Below are positions 1 to 11,175 of a DNA stretch of 64,000 nt, piece by piece (within the stretch, counting starts at the first letter, position 1; each line of letters starts with the position of its first letter). The DNA is from Mauremys mutica (Eukaryota > Chordata > Testudines > Geoemydidae), in assembly GCF_020497125.1 (NCBI RefSeq), contig NC_059072.1, positions 50,254,697 to 50,318,696 on the forward strand, read 5' to 3'. A program made the position numbers and the translations under genes. The notes under the pieces are model-generated. The model was not told where the DNA came from. It saw only the letters and a program-made list of their open reading frames with translations, and made no database searches.

Positions 1-30
1 GCATAGACAGTACTATATCTACTGTCAGTT

Positions 31-125
31 TCAATGTACATAAAAGAGCCCAAATCTTGATGTGGAACTTGAACCCTGGCCTTCTGGCCCAAAGGTAAGT
101 GTGCTACCAACTGAGCCATACTTTA
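31..125 (-). repeat. Decayed tRNA-derived SINE-like fragment
   Basis: Read on the minus strand, this stretch starts with a tRNA-like head: TGGCTCAGTTGGTAGCAC fits an RNA polymerase III A box, and AGGGTTCAAGTTCC fits a B box about 30 bases later. There is no acceptor-stem pairing, so it is not a working tRNA. The 3' part runs towards the window edge without a recognisable LINE-like tail. The SINE family is not identified. Confidence 0.5.
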
Positions 126-1160
126 TAGAAAGTATGCAATATAAGCAAGCCGTGTTTGCACTAGTACACTATGTGTACGCCATGTAGTTTGAGGGCTTAT
201 CTAGAAGTACTACTTTAATATCACAGATAAAATATTCTATAACAAAATATATGTATAATATAAGAATAGGATTTATTCCTTGCTCATTCAAAATTGCATA
301 ACTATAACTTTAAATACGGTATCACAATATGAAAATAATGACATCAAGAAAGCCTGAATCTTCTGCCTAATCCTTGAGAGTGAAACTGTATCTTAAAATG
401 TTTTGTCTTTGTGGTTGATCATTATTGATTTTCTCTATGGTTGGTCATTATGGTGGATAGTGGGTAACCGGCAGCTCTTTGAGTTGAGCTTTCTGTATCA
501 AATTACTGTAAGAGATGTGTGTCACAAAATTTCAGCATTATCCCATTTTTCTGAAATAAGGGAAACCCTTTTTAAAAATCAACAGTGATTTCAGAAAGCA
601 TCAGAGGACAGAGAGAGAGAATTAACTTGATGCTCAACTGATGTAAATCAACACATCACAGTAGATATGGTACATACATTGCATAATGGTGCACTACATC
701 ACTATCTTCTTGTCCTTCAAACCACTACAGAGCAATGCACTGAAGGCTTCAGAATGTGAAGGGATAGGTGTCCTGGTCTTCAGGGACATTACTTTTGTTA
801 TGTGATTTCCAGCCCTCTCCCTGGTCAGGTTCATATATCTGGTCATTCTTAAGACTGGCTTTTGTAAAAACCGAGATACTAGTGTATATTAATGAAGCAT
901 TTTAACTATGCTACTGCCTCACAGCAGTACTCTTCTGTGACTGGACATGTTAGTAAGGAGACAGGTTGAAGACACCAGTAACATTGGATGGATATCATTC
1001 TCTCTTTCTGAATGTTTTGGTGGGGGCTGGGGTTGTGATGGAGAACTCCTCCATGCTTCAGTGGGGGGAAGATGAGAAAGAGTCCTGGATAGAAAAGAGC
1101 TTACAAATTGAAGGGAAGAATATGCTAATTAAAAAGATGAGGAGCAAAGATAGGACACTG
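126..1160. other. Unassigned AT-rich sequence
   Basis: Nothing supported was seen. Two open frames of 61 and 83 codons (403-588 and 966-1217) have no recognisable domain. The second runs into the inverted-repeat element that starts at 1161, so it is probably chance. Confidence 0.4.
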
Positions 1161-1375
1161 AAGGCTTGTACACACTACCACTTACTGCGGTATAACTTAT
1201 GTCACGCAGGGGTATAAATAAGTCACCCCCGAGGGACGTAAGTTACACCAACCTAAGCACCAGTGCTATGTTGTCACGAGAGTTTCTCCCACCAACATAG
1301 CTACTGCTACTTGCTGGGCCTGGAGTTATTAAGTCGATGGGAGAACTCTTACTGCACCGCTGTAAGCTCTGTAGC
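1161..1375. mobile_element. Inverted-repeat DNA transposon (MITE) remnant, 3' end lost
   Basis: The left end AAGGCTTGTACACACTACC resembles the 'GTCTACAC' termini seen at 35666, 37661, 44571 and 48231. The interior has paired segments (TAACTTATGTC against GACGTAAGTTA; GGGAGAACTC against GAGAGTTTCTCCC). The right terminus is missing or eroded past about 1375, so no target duplication can be read. No protein is encoded. Confidence 0.55.
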
Positions 1376-1394
1376 CTTAGTAACTGAGAAGTAG

Positions 1395-1510
1395 TGCTTA
1401 TCAAAATTTTCCAAATTTCTCATTTTTAATGAAATTTTTCATCAAAAATAGATTTTGGGCAAAACTCCCTGAAATTTTTCAGTGACAAACTTCAATCAAA
1501 AATGTGAGGT
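1395..1510. repeat. AT-rich AAATTTTTC-type simple or old interspersed repeat
   Basis: Short AAATTTTTCA and TCAAAAAT words recur here. A comparable block lies at 29270-29480. The class is not recognised. Confidence 0.35.
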
Positions 1511-1742
1511 CTTTTTTTCAAAAAGCTCTTCTAAGAATAAGGGGTCAAGTTGATGAGAAGTGGAGTCTGGCAATAAGTGTCAATGAGATGAGGAGAGATC
1601 CTGACACTAAAGGAAGCGCTGTCCAAATATCAAGAGGGATAGACCTAAACAAACACTGTGAGAGATCCTTGCAGAATTCGACACAATGAGAAGAGACCTA
1701 CAGAAACAGCATAGGGAAGATAACTCCTGAGTTACTTGTGAG

Positions 1743-2067
1743 CAGGGGCAGCTCTAGCCATTTCACTGCCCCAAGCACGGCGACACACTGCGGGGGGCGC
1801 TCTGCCAGTCGCCAGTCCCGTGGCTCTGGTGAACCTCCCGCAGACGTGCCTGCGGAGGGTCCGCTGGTCCCGCGGCTCTGGCGGACCTCCCGCAGGCATG
1901 CCTGCGGATGCTCCACCGAAGCCGCAGGACCAGCGGACCCTCCGCAGGGACGCCTGCGGGAGGTCCACCGGAGCCGCCTGCTGCCCTCCTGGCGACCGGC
2001 AGAGCGCCCCCCGTGGCATGCCGCCCCAAGCACGCGCTTGGCCTGCTGGGGCCTGGAGCCGCCCCTG
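1743..2067. mobile_element. hAT-type non-autonomous DNA transposon, complete (325 bp)
   Basis: The element runs from CAGGGGCAGCTCTAG to CTGGAGCCGCCCCTG, imperfect terminal inverted repeats. It is flanked by an exact 8-bp duplication CTTGTGAG (1735-1742 and 2068-2075). Eight-base duplications with CAGGG ends are typical of hAT transposons. The GC-rich interior is a set of inverted units around CCTGCGGAGG and CCGCGGCTC. Those units create several overlapping open frames on both strands that are artefacts. It shares ends with the elements at 6702, 28250 and 55618. Confidence 0.85.
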
Positions 2068-2075
2068 CTTGTGAG

Positions 2076-5000
2076 GATCACGTGTCGTGCCAGGCATAAA
2101 TATCAAACCCAAGTAGATTTGATTAGATGAGAGGATTCTGAGTCAACTTTATTCATTATTACTTTTTTACTTACCACATGAAGTAAAACAATTGATTTAA
2201 TTTGCTGTGTAGCATGTTATTGCATTCTGAATAATTTGCCATGTAATAAGTTAATGTTTTCCATATGTTTTAAGTGCCTCGCTTTTAAACTGGACAAAGA
2301 ACAAAGAACTCTTGACTCTATTCATCTGTATATGCAATTTTGCAAAGCACAGGAATTTAAAGAAAGATAACAATGAAAGAGATGAGCAAGACTGAGTATT
2401 AACCTCATTCTTTGTTGTTATGGTTGATTAAAATCACTAAATCTAACTGCATATAACTGGCACTTTTCACACATAAATTTTCACATGTAGTTTGAATGCT
2501 GTTTTCAGCATCAGAAATGCTAAAAATACATAAGAATTTTTTTATTTCATTTTATCATTTTGAAGCCTAATGGCATATTTTCTGGCCTTATATGCATGTG
2601 TAGCTATGAATGATGTTCTCAAATAAAGATTTTTTTAAAAAAAAAACCAGATCATTGACTCTGAGAAGGTAATGATGTAGGAGTTAAAGGATTTTCTGTG
2701 GAATTGTAGCCTGTGAAAAATTACATCAAATCCGCTAATGCATACACTTCAATGAAAACCCAGTAAATAAAATAAACATATTAGAAAATTCACTTTCTGT
2801 GCATGAAATCAAAGATACCATCACATAAAGAAAACACATTTAAATTACATTAACATTATGAAACAGGCCAGGGAGTGCAATTAAAACATGTTCTTTTTCT
2901 TTATTTTATTAATTTTAATTTTTTTGACAATGCACTATCACAAATAAGTGCATTTATGTATTTGAAAAGAGGCAGTACACAATTAGGTCAATTTGTTAAC
3001 TAATGTTAATCCAATGGTGCACTCTACCCAACAAATCAGACACAGTACTAGATATAACATTGGTATCTGGGGTTATACCAGTGACTGAGAGTAAATGGGC
3101 TTCATACTATACCCAGAAGACTATGTCTACCTTTGTCAGACTAATACAAAAGTGAATGTCTGAGTCAATAGCCCACCACTGACAACACCCTGCCACCTGC
3201 TTTTCAGCAATCATATATAGGGATTATTTACTTGATGACATCAGCTTTCTCAGATGCTTTAGCAGTGCACAGAGAAAGAAGTGGCTGCTCGGGTAGTAAA
3301 GACCAAAACCATATAGAACTTTAGTGATCAATCGAAACAGCTTGAATTGCACCTGGAAGCACACAGAAAAGAAGAACAGGCTTTGAAGTGCTCATAAAAT
3401 GTGCTCCCTTACTACCAACGCTGCTAAGCAAGCTGGGAACCTCATTCTGTGCCAGCCGTAGCTTCCAAGTGGTCTGCAGATACAACATATGGTCTACAAT
3501 ACACAGATCAGTAGACTAATATTATGCCTGCACCCTATTGTACTTAAGTATTTGAGGACATATGTTAGGCAGAGTGCATTATTTAGCTTAGCATTACTTA
3601 GTGCATTACATTATTCCGCAAGCTTTTGCTTCTTTTTATAACAAAAAGTGGGATTTTAATACATCCAAAGTTTTCTATAGAGTCACTTTAGAACTGAATT
3701 TAGCCATGTATTTAATCAAAATTCAATATCAGGGCTTAAGTTGTTCTTAATGTAATTCAGCATGCAAAGCCAGATGCAGGTTATTGTTTTTTGCCATTAT
3801 GTTACCTTGGGATCCAGCTCTTGGATTCATTGAAATTAACAGAAGGAGTAGGAGTCGGTTCATTCAGAGCTCAAAGCGGGCAGCTATATGACATGCACAA
3901 ACAATATTTTTTTGATCAGTCTCTTCTGATGCCCTGGTTGAGCAGGTCTCTGCTGCATTCTGGGACCTGGTAAGACAGAGAAACTTACTGGGCAAATACC
4001 CGATCTCTGAAGGAGTCTTGCAATGGAGAGATCAAGAATGTAGAGGAGAAGGAGGTGAACAGCACAAAACAATGAAGGTGAAGCAGAAAGGAAGGCTGAA
4101 AAGATGTCATCATATAGACCCTGATTCTCAGATCTGGCTGAGTCTCCAAGCCCAGTCTAATCAGTAGTGAAATGGACTTCTGGGTATATGATTGGTAGTA
4201 GAGCTGTGCCAGAAAATTCTCAAAAGTTAGTAAGGAAAAATTGTTTTCTGCTTTTGGTGCTCCAATAATCTCAAAATTGTGTTTACTCCAACATCTTTAT
4301 TTAATCAGGGAGCTCCATAGTCATCCCTCGAGAACCAGAATATTTAGGGCAGTAGATCAGATTTCAGTAACATCTAAATTGATTGATTATCAGTCACTGA
4401 TATCAAAATGTGGTGCTTCATAGGCTCTCTACTTGTCCCTTCTGAGGCCCTGGCATTGCAATCCTTATTTGAGGTATGAATAGAAGTGGCTTTTGGGGGG
4501 CCATTCCCTTCATACGGAGAGCAGATTATCTAGAAGCCATCTCCTGCCAGTTCTTCCTGGCTTTCCACAGTAATAAAACAGTTTGTGGTCTGGTTCCAAG
4601 TTTTATCCTGAAGACTAATTCCAACTTCCAAAGGAATCTGGACATTAATCTCGCTTCCTTTTCACATTGGATAGCTTCAGATAGAAAAAAAGTTTGCATT
4701 TTGGCATTTTTTTAGGGCCCTAAAGGCTTACCTACACAGAGTTGAGGAAATCAAGATCTCAGATGCCTTGTTTATACTATATTATGGCCTCAAAAAAGGT
4801 CAGTCCACTTCCTGACTGGCTATTGCTAATTAAATTTGTGTATGAGTAAAGCATATTTTACAGAGATATGTTACATGGCATATGTAGCATAAAACATATT
4901 GCAGTTATGTCATATATACATTCATAAGCATATTTCCATAAAGCATAATGGGGTGCAACATCACACGCTCCCTTTCATAACACAGTCTCCTTCTGGACAG

Positions 5001-5171
5001 AGAGAGAAACTGCTTCAATATAGGCAATCTGCAGAGTGACCTCTTGGCTCTCCATAGATATCTTCCAGTGCCTTTATTGTATGGAAGTCAGAGCTTCCTC
5101 CAATGCAGTTTTTAAACATGGATTTCTGAGTGCTGTAGTCCAGTGATACTCCAGCTGGTTCCCTATATAGG
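2076..5171. other. Unassigned sequence
   Basis: About 3 kb of AT-rich DNA with no gene, RNA or element I can defend. The open frames at 3791-4072, 4241-4423 and 4476-4715 are short and lack domains. A long A/T run lies near 2625-2647. Confidence 0.4.
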
Positions 5172-5412
5172 TGCCAACTCCATGAAAAAATAGCTCCCCC
5201 TTCTCCATCACAGTTCCTCCTGCCTGCCATGGATCAGCAGTTCAGGGGTGTGCAGGAGGCACTGGGGGAGGAGCAAGAGCGGAGCACGCTCGGGGGAGAG
5301 GACATAATGGGTTGGGGTGGGGCAAAAAGAGACAGGGCATGGGTTTGGGGGAAGAGGTGGAGTGGGGGCATGGGCTGGGGTGGAGCGGGGGTCGAGCACC
5401 TCCCGGCAACTC
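5172..5412 (-). repeat. GC-rich interspersed repeat, reversed copy
   Basis: The minus-strand reading contains GTGCTCGACCCCCGCTCC and C-rich CCACCCC segments and ends at GGAGTTGGCACC. The same family lies in plus orientation at about 7070-7330, where it begins GGTGCCAACTTTCC. It overlaps two 68-71 codon frames that are by-products of its composition. Class unknown; copies of this kind are, from memory, common in turtles. Confidence 0.5.
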
Positions 5413-6114
5413 ATAAAGATGATGCCTATGGTTCCCCAGATTAAGTCCTACCTGGTCTAGGTATCAGTTACTGCTAGACAAAACCTGGTTTCTGAAGGTT
5501 GATCTCCTACAGCAGGAAGGGGAAGTCCATCTCTTATCTAGGTTGGAAAAAAATAACCTCCAAAATTCTTCAATGTTTACTTATTTCTACATCTGTTCTA
5601 TGTTGAGCTAAAGCTGTAACCTCCAAGTGCACACTCAGGGTGAGAATGCAATAGAAAGGGAAAACAATAAGTTCCAGACCCTCAAAGGTATTTAGGTTCC
5701 ACTAGCTTTAGTATGCCCTGCTACGCCTATAGCACTCAACATTCAATAGTTTGCTATCTAACCTAAAAAGAACAAGTGCTTATATTTGAATTTAAATCAT
5801 CATGGTGTATCAGGTCATGGACATTCCACATTTACATTGCATCACACAGTGTAACACACTAACATGTGAGCAATCAAACACAGTACAGTGACTACAATGG
5901 ACACGTTTGTATTTGGATCCAAAGTTGCTATTACTATAAATAGTGACCTTAAATTCTCATCAAACTAATGTGGCCTGATAAGCCAGTGTTTTTGTATTGA
6001 CTCTTTATGACTGGTAGTCTGTTTCCTACCCATTGAGAAGAAAGCTTTTGAAATGACTTTGCTTCATGTGATGTCACGGAGTGAGCAATTGGAAGTAGGA
6101 GAGTTAATTTTTCA
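5413..6114. other. Unassigned sequence
   Basis: No gene or element recognised. Confidence 0.4.
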
Positions 6115-6215
6115 CATCTGAAAATCTTGGCCTAAGCAATTTACGTGAGGTCATTCAGAGACTAAATAACAGAGCCCAGGAGCCCCAGTCTGCTCTACAC
6201 TTCCTTTTCCTCTCT
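6115..6215 (+). repeat. Old CORE-SINE/MIR-like fragment
   Basis: The order of words (GGCCTAAGCAATTTACGTGAG, GTCATTCAGAGAC, AACAGAGCCCAGGAGCCCC) matches the well-known amniote repeat reading 'taagtgacttgcccaaggtcac...gagcccaggtctcc'. It is diverged and has no clear ends. Confidence 0.45.
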
Positions 6216-6701
6216 GCAAAACTGGTTAAGATTCACCAAGTCACATATTTTCTTATTGGCTCTGATGGGAAAAGTGAGCTGAAGCTAAACATTCATTTGG
6301 GAATATTTTAAAACAGGTGAGGACAACACAATTCATACTCAAAAAAAGTGTACTTTTTGTGTATGAATATGAAAAGTTCAGAGTTATGGGTCACTCATTT
6401 GGACAGTAAATTGTCAAGTGACATTTTAATCAGCTGTGTTGTGGTCTGAGTTTTGTCTTTCTCAACAAAGGGATGTGTGTCTCGGACCACAGCTGAGTAA
6501 TTATAAAAAAAAAGCTCTTGGGCTAGTGATTCAGCATGGAAGTCTTAATGACAGAAGCTTAATGACAACTCTTGTTTGGCCCTCCTCAGGAAACAGGGTA
6601 CGTCTACATGGGGATAAAAGACCCACAGCACGGCTGGCCTGTGTCAGTTGACTTGGGCTTGCAGAGCTTAGGCTACAGAGCTAGAAAATTGCTGTGTAGA
6701 T

Positions 6702-6926
6702 CAGGGCAGGCTCCAGGGTTTTTGCCGCCCCAAGCAGGAAAAAAAAAAAAAGCTGTGATCGCGATCAGCTCTACCACTGCCGCTTCAGTCTTCGGCAGCA
6801 ATTTGGTGGCTGGTCTTTCGCTCCGAGAGGGAGTGAGGGACCTGCCGCCGAATTGCCGCTGAAGAGCCGGACGTGCCGCCCCTCTCCGTTGGCTGCTTGC
6901 TGGGCTGGTGCCTGGAGCCAGCCCTG
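6702..6926. mobile_element. hAT-type non-autonomous transposon nested in another element (225 bp)
   Basis: The ends are CAGGGCAGGCTCCAGG and CCTGGAGCCAGCCCTG, with an exact 8-bp duplication GTGTAGAT at 6694-6701 and 6927-6934. The duplicated bases belong to the host element, so insertion order is certain. It is the shortest of the four related copies and carries an A-run (about 6738-6751) after TTTTTGCCGCCCCAAGC. Confidence 0.85.
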
Positions 6927-7007
6927 GTGTAGATATTTGGGCTTGGGATGGAGCCACACTCGCAGGGTCCCAGAGCTCGGCTCCAACTCAATCCCAAATG
7001 TCTACTC

Positions 7008-7417
7008 ACATGTGTCTCTTCAGAAGTTAATATGCAGCTCCTTGTATAGGCACAAACTCCGGAGCTGGAGCTACAGGTGCCAACTTTCCTATGTGCTGGG
7101 GGGTGCTCACTGCTCAACCCCTGGCTCTGCCACAGGCCCTGCCACCACTCCACCCCTTCCCACCTCCACCTTTGAGCCTTCCATGACCTCGCTCCCCTCC
7201 CTTCCCCAAGCCTCCTGCATGCCATGAAACAGCTGATCGGGAGCTGCGGGGAGGGAGGGGGAGGCGCTGATTGGCGGGGCTGCTGGTGGGCAGGAGGCAC
7301 GGGGACTGGGGGGGAGCTGATGGGGGGCTTCTGATGTATTACTGTGGCTGTTTGGCAATGTACATTGGTAAATTCTGGCTCCTTCTCAGGCTGGCTACCT
7401 CTGGTCTACCCAGCAAT
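7008..7417 (+). repeat. GC-rich interspersed repeat inserted in the 6596-7503 transposon
   Basis: It interrupts the host transposon between CAAATGTCTAC and AATTTTTAGCCCCAGAG. The recognisable core is about 7070-7330: GGTGCCAACTTTCC, a C-rich stretch, GAAACAGCTGATCGGGAG, then repeated GCTGAT-GGGG units. The outer 60-80 bases on each side are unassigned. Boundaries are approximate because I could not find a target duplication. Confidence 0.5.
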
Positions 7418-7503
7418 TTTTAGCCCCAGAGTCCAAGCCCCATGAGCCCGACTTAGCTGACCCGGGCCAGCCATGGGATTTTGATCCCTGTATAGACGTG
7501 ACT

Positions 7504-8399
7504 CAGTAGCAGCATAGGTCATTTGAGGATGCTGATGCAAAATGTACAGGATTAAAATAAATTGATATTTTTCCTTTTTATTCTATCTAATAATCTCCTT
7601 AACCCATAACATTAAATTATGTAAGAACCTAAGAAGACAACTAAATGTGATTATAGTTTCCTGCAGGATACAGGATAAGGCCAGAGCGTGGCCAGCATCA
7701 GAACAAGTGCACAAGGGAACAGTCTCTTCTCCATTGTCTCCCTCGGGTTTTGCACACTCCTGAGCAATGGACAGCAGAGCCACGGGGCCACCTTCCTCCC
7801 CTGCTAACCAGCCAATTCATCTAGCAGGCATGCTGCACCCTCTGGGGTGGGGCAATTTCATATATCCCCAATCCTCTCCCTGTGGCATACTCTGGCCCCT
7901 AACAATTAAAAATTATGGCCATCATTTTCAAATGGGGTTAAATGAGATGATCCTTTAGGAATATGCAATACATTCAAAACTGACTCCTTTGCATAAAAGA
8001 GAGGGCAGGAGGGAATCTCTAGGACTCCCCCTTCTGCTGTAGAAGTGGTGCCCTGTTCCATATTCTTTTCAATCAGTTGGCTTGCATTTTCCAGGTAATC
8101 TTTACAAAGAGACTAATTTCCCAAAGTGAAAGCTTCTGTTCACCTTGATAGGGCCCAATGTCTGGCTCTATTAAGTAAGGGGTCCTCACAAGCCACCCTC
8201 CCCATCAGTGCTATCTACATTTAGCGCTAAATGCTGTTTTCTTAGTAGCTAGGAATGCACCACAGAGCACAACCACAGCACCGTGAGAGATATTCAATCC
8301 TTTGCACTGAATTTCTCATACAGTGTGTTGTGTCTGCTCTTATTAGCAGCCTGGGAATACTGTGTATTTTAATTTTTGTTTCCTTCTACAATTGTGCTG
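7504..8399. other. Unassigned sequence
   Basis: No gene or element recognised. The frames at 7583-7783 and 7767-7958 have no known domain. Confidence 0.4.
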
Positions 8400-9055
8400 T
8401 GTAACGGTGTGCGACTCACCACTGCAGTGCCTCCTGCTGGTCATCAGAGGGAATTAGCTCTTTTCCAGCCTGGGCGCCCTCTGCAGGCCAGTGTCCCACT
8501 TGTAGCTGGCTCCATGTCCCTCCCAGACCCCAGTGCCCCTTTACCCTGGGGCTGCCCCTGGCAATACCCCAGCAGTCTCTATGGGTCTCCCGTCTCAGGG
8601 GAGCCCCCAACCCTCTAATCCCCACCTTGCCTCAGTCTGGGCTACTGCCAGTCATCACTGAGCCCCCACTCCCTGGGGCAGACTGAGGTGTAAAAGCCAC
8701 TCATCATAGGCAAGAAGGTTTGGACCTGCTGCCTTCCTCTGCCTCCCAGTACCTCTATGGGCCTTGGACCAGGCCCTGCAGCCTGGAGCTCCCCTGCTCC
8801 TCTGGCCTTTCCCCAGCCCTGCTTTACTTCCAGTACCCTTTCTGCAGGCAGCCAGACCCTGCTCTCTTCCAGCCTGGAGAAAGACTTCTTTTGGGCCTCA
8901 GGCTCACAGCCTTCTTATAAGAGCCAGCTGGGCCCTCATTAAGCCAGCCACAGCTGTGGCTGCTTTCCAATCAGCCCAGCCTTTCCCCTGCCACAGCCCT
9001 CTCCCAGGGCTGTTTCAAGCCCTTCAGGGCAGGAGTGACGTAACCACCTGCTACA
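8400..9055 (-). mobile_element. Solo LTR, antisense (656 bp)
   Basis: The block begins TGTAACGGTGTGCGAC and ends CACCTGCTACA, so it has the TG...CA termini of an LTR. An exact 5-bp duplication TGCTG flanks it (8395-8399 and 9056-9060). On the minus strand a TATA-like CTTATAAG lies at about 8914-8921 downstream of a CCAAT-box-type GATTGG. It is GC-rich. No primer-binding site, polypurine tract or internal region adjoins it, as expected after LTR-LTR recombination. Overlapping open frames at 8376-9108 are chance. Confidence 0.8.
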
Positions 9056-9207
9056 TGCTGAATTGCTTTAACCGTGCTACTGAAAAAAATGCAAAGTATT
9101 GTAAATAAGCATCAGCCTGAGCATATGGGAAAAAAATGCTTGCTGTACAATAAATTAATGCAATATTAAAAGTGACAGTGTGTTTTAGTGGTCTCCTAAT
9201 ACAGCTG

Positions 9208-10261
9208 CATGACAGAATATATCCGTGTTCACACCCTATGCATGATTGTAATAATTTTTGTACAAAGTATGCCTTGTGAGGTATCATTTGAAAACTCATA
9301 ATTTGCTGATCATTATTGTCCTGGTAAAATGTGTGGCAACATGATATGTGACGTTATAATATTCCTCTGTATGGTGTTATTAGCACAGGTTCCAAATTGA
9401 AGTTGGTAAACTGATCTTAAAGGAATAGGTGCTCTGCTTAATTTGCTTATAAGCAGTAAAGAGTCATCAGGCAGGAGGGAAACAAAGGAAGCTCAAACAG
9501 GTAAGAAAAAAGAAGCAGGGAACATTCTTCCACACAGAGTTTTTGTTTCCTGGTACCCAGCTGGAAATGTTTTTCAACAGGGGGACTGAACCTATAAAAA
9601 GGAGAGACAAACACCTCAAGGCACCTCCCCCCCTTCTTTCTGCCCGTCCATTCACTGCTGCTGAAGGGACAAAGGAAGCAGCTGTTGGACTAGGGGAGGG
9701 ATCCTGACATAAGAAGTTTAGTCAGTAAGACTACTGAAAGCATGTGGTAAGAAAACTTTACTTTGAATTTAAGTGTTAAGTTAGGTATCAGTAGCATTTT
9801 ATCTTTATTTTTCTTGTAACCCTTTATGGCTCAGTACTTGTACTCATGTAAAATCTAACTTGTTTTATCTAATCCAGTGTTTTATAAACTGAAGTGTCTG
9901 GGAAACTCCATTTGGGGTGGCAAGTTGTGTGCACATCATTTCATTAAAGAAATATTGTACTTTATATAACCTGTATTGTCCAGGAAAGGGCTGGACAGTA
10001 CAGGACATACATTTCTAGGAAGTGTGTTGGGGTCACTTTGCAATATAACCAGGGCTGGTGAGAGCCCGAGTGTGACCCAAGTGCTGCTGGCAGGCTGCAG
10101 TTATTTACAGACACTCAGAGTGAGGCTTGCACCCTGGCAGCTTGTTTGTGAGCAACCCCGGTGGGAGCTACCTTAGCAAAGCATTGTAAGGCACCCAAAG
10201 TTGCAGGACAGGGTTGATGTAGCTGCTTATTAGTCTCTAGACTGTATCCTGGTATGTCACA
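9208..10261 (+). mobile_element. Solo LTR-like element (about 1.05 kb)
   Basis: It starts CATGACAGAATATATCC, apparently a mutated TGTGACAG end, and ends GGTATGTCACA. The flanking pentamers AGCTG and ATCTG match at 4 of 5 bases. A TATA-like CCTATAAAAAGG sits at 9591-9602 and a polyadenylation-like ATTAAAG at about 9943. The segment TCCAGGAAAGGGCTGGACAG recurs in similar form at 33740-33760, marking one LTR family. No internal retroviral genes are nearby. Confidence 0.65.
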
Positions 10262-10266
10262 ATCTG

Positions 10267-11064
10267 CTATCTATTTTATGACCTCTTCCTAAAGCATGCC
10301 TTAAAATATATAGAGGGGCTTAGTTCTAAGGTAATATGAATCTTTATGATGATGAAGATGATTTAAAAGCAATTTAGACTGAAGGCTAAGGATAAATCAC
10401 TTGAAGCAGAAAATATGTTTCTTTTACAACTTTTTTAATAGTTTAAACTTATTGCAAGTTTAATCCCTTTGGTGTGTTGCTGCTAACCTGTTTCTAACTT
10501 TTTCTCCTACTTCACTTTCCTTTTTCTTTGACCTCTTTTCCCTCCTTCTTTTCCTAACTATCCCACACCTGGGCCAGTCTTTGGAGCCTGCAAAACCTGT
10601 GGTCCTGGGTCCCAGTTTTGGGGGACTAACTGGCAGTGAGCCACGTTTTCAAAAACAAACTAATTTTTAAAACATGATGAGTTGTTTATGATTAGTAGCC
10701 GCCAAGGGCTGGCTTTAGGAGTCCAAGAAACATGCAGCGGTGGCTGCGTTGCTATTTTGGGTGGGAGTCAGCTGTGGAATGCCAAAGCTCCATAAGGTTA
10801 AAAAAAAAGGAAGCTAGGAACACAGAACTTGCAATACACATGAGCTAGTGGGAGCTTCTTAAACAGTGGAACTACAGAACTTCACAGGTCACTGTGAACC
10901 AGTGGTAACCACAGACCCTGCAGTGTTTCTCGGATCCATGCTTCAAAGAGAGCCTTAGGAAATAGGAAAGGTGCACTCCTCACAGGAGTGTCTTAAACCA
11001 CTTATTAGGATTAGGATGACGGCTGTTTGGATTAAATTATCCTACATCGATTTACTCTTTAATT
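10267..11064. other. Unassigned sequence
   Basis: No gene or element recognised. A pyrimidine-rich tract lies at about 10495-10560. Confidence 0.4.
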
Positions 11065-11175
11065 CTTGGACTTTTCCTTGAAGTGCCTCTTGCTGGCTAC
11101 TGTCAGAAACAGGATAATGGACTAGAAGAACCAATGGTCTGATCCAGTATGGCAATTCCTGTGTTCCTATTAGCA
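11065..11175 (+). repeat. Old LINE 3'-tail-like fragment
   Basis: The words TGGCTACTGTCAGAAACAGG, ATGGACTAGAAGAACC and GGTCTGATCCAGTATGGCA follow the order of a widespread amniote repeat reading 'ggccactgtcggagacaggatactgggctagatggacctttggtctgacccagtatggc'. Diverged; family assignment uncertain. Confidence 0.45.

Larger units (their letters stand above)
6596..7503. mobile_element. Inverted-repeat DNA transposon interrupted by two later insertions
   Basis: The left end GGGTACGTCTACATGGGGAT pairs with the right end ATCCCTGTATAGACGTGACT. The uninterrupted relative at 52841-53127 (about 290 bp) shows what is native: the parts 6596-6701, 6935-7007 and about 7418-7503 line up with it. The gaps are filled by a hAT-type element (6702-6926) and a GC-rich repeat (about 7008-7417). 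It encodes nothing; the 171-codon minus frame at 6785-7300 crosses all three layers and is spurious. Confidence 0.75.

Noticed and set aside
31..125. A true tRNA gene on the minus strand
   Set aside because: A and B box-like words exist, but no acceptor or anticodon stem can be paired and the sequence continues as a SINE-like body.
1698..2130. Cluster of overlapping frames on both strands
   Set aside because: Caused by the stop-poor GC-rich interior of the 1743-2067 element.
6785..7300. 171-codon minus frame
   Set aside because: Crosses three nested repeat layers; no single ancestral sequence could have encoded it.
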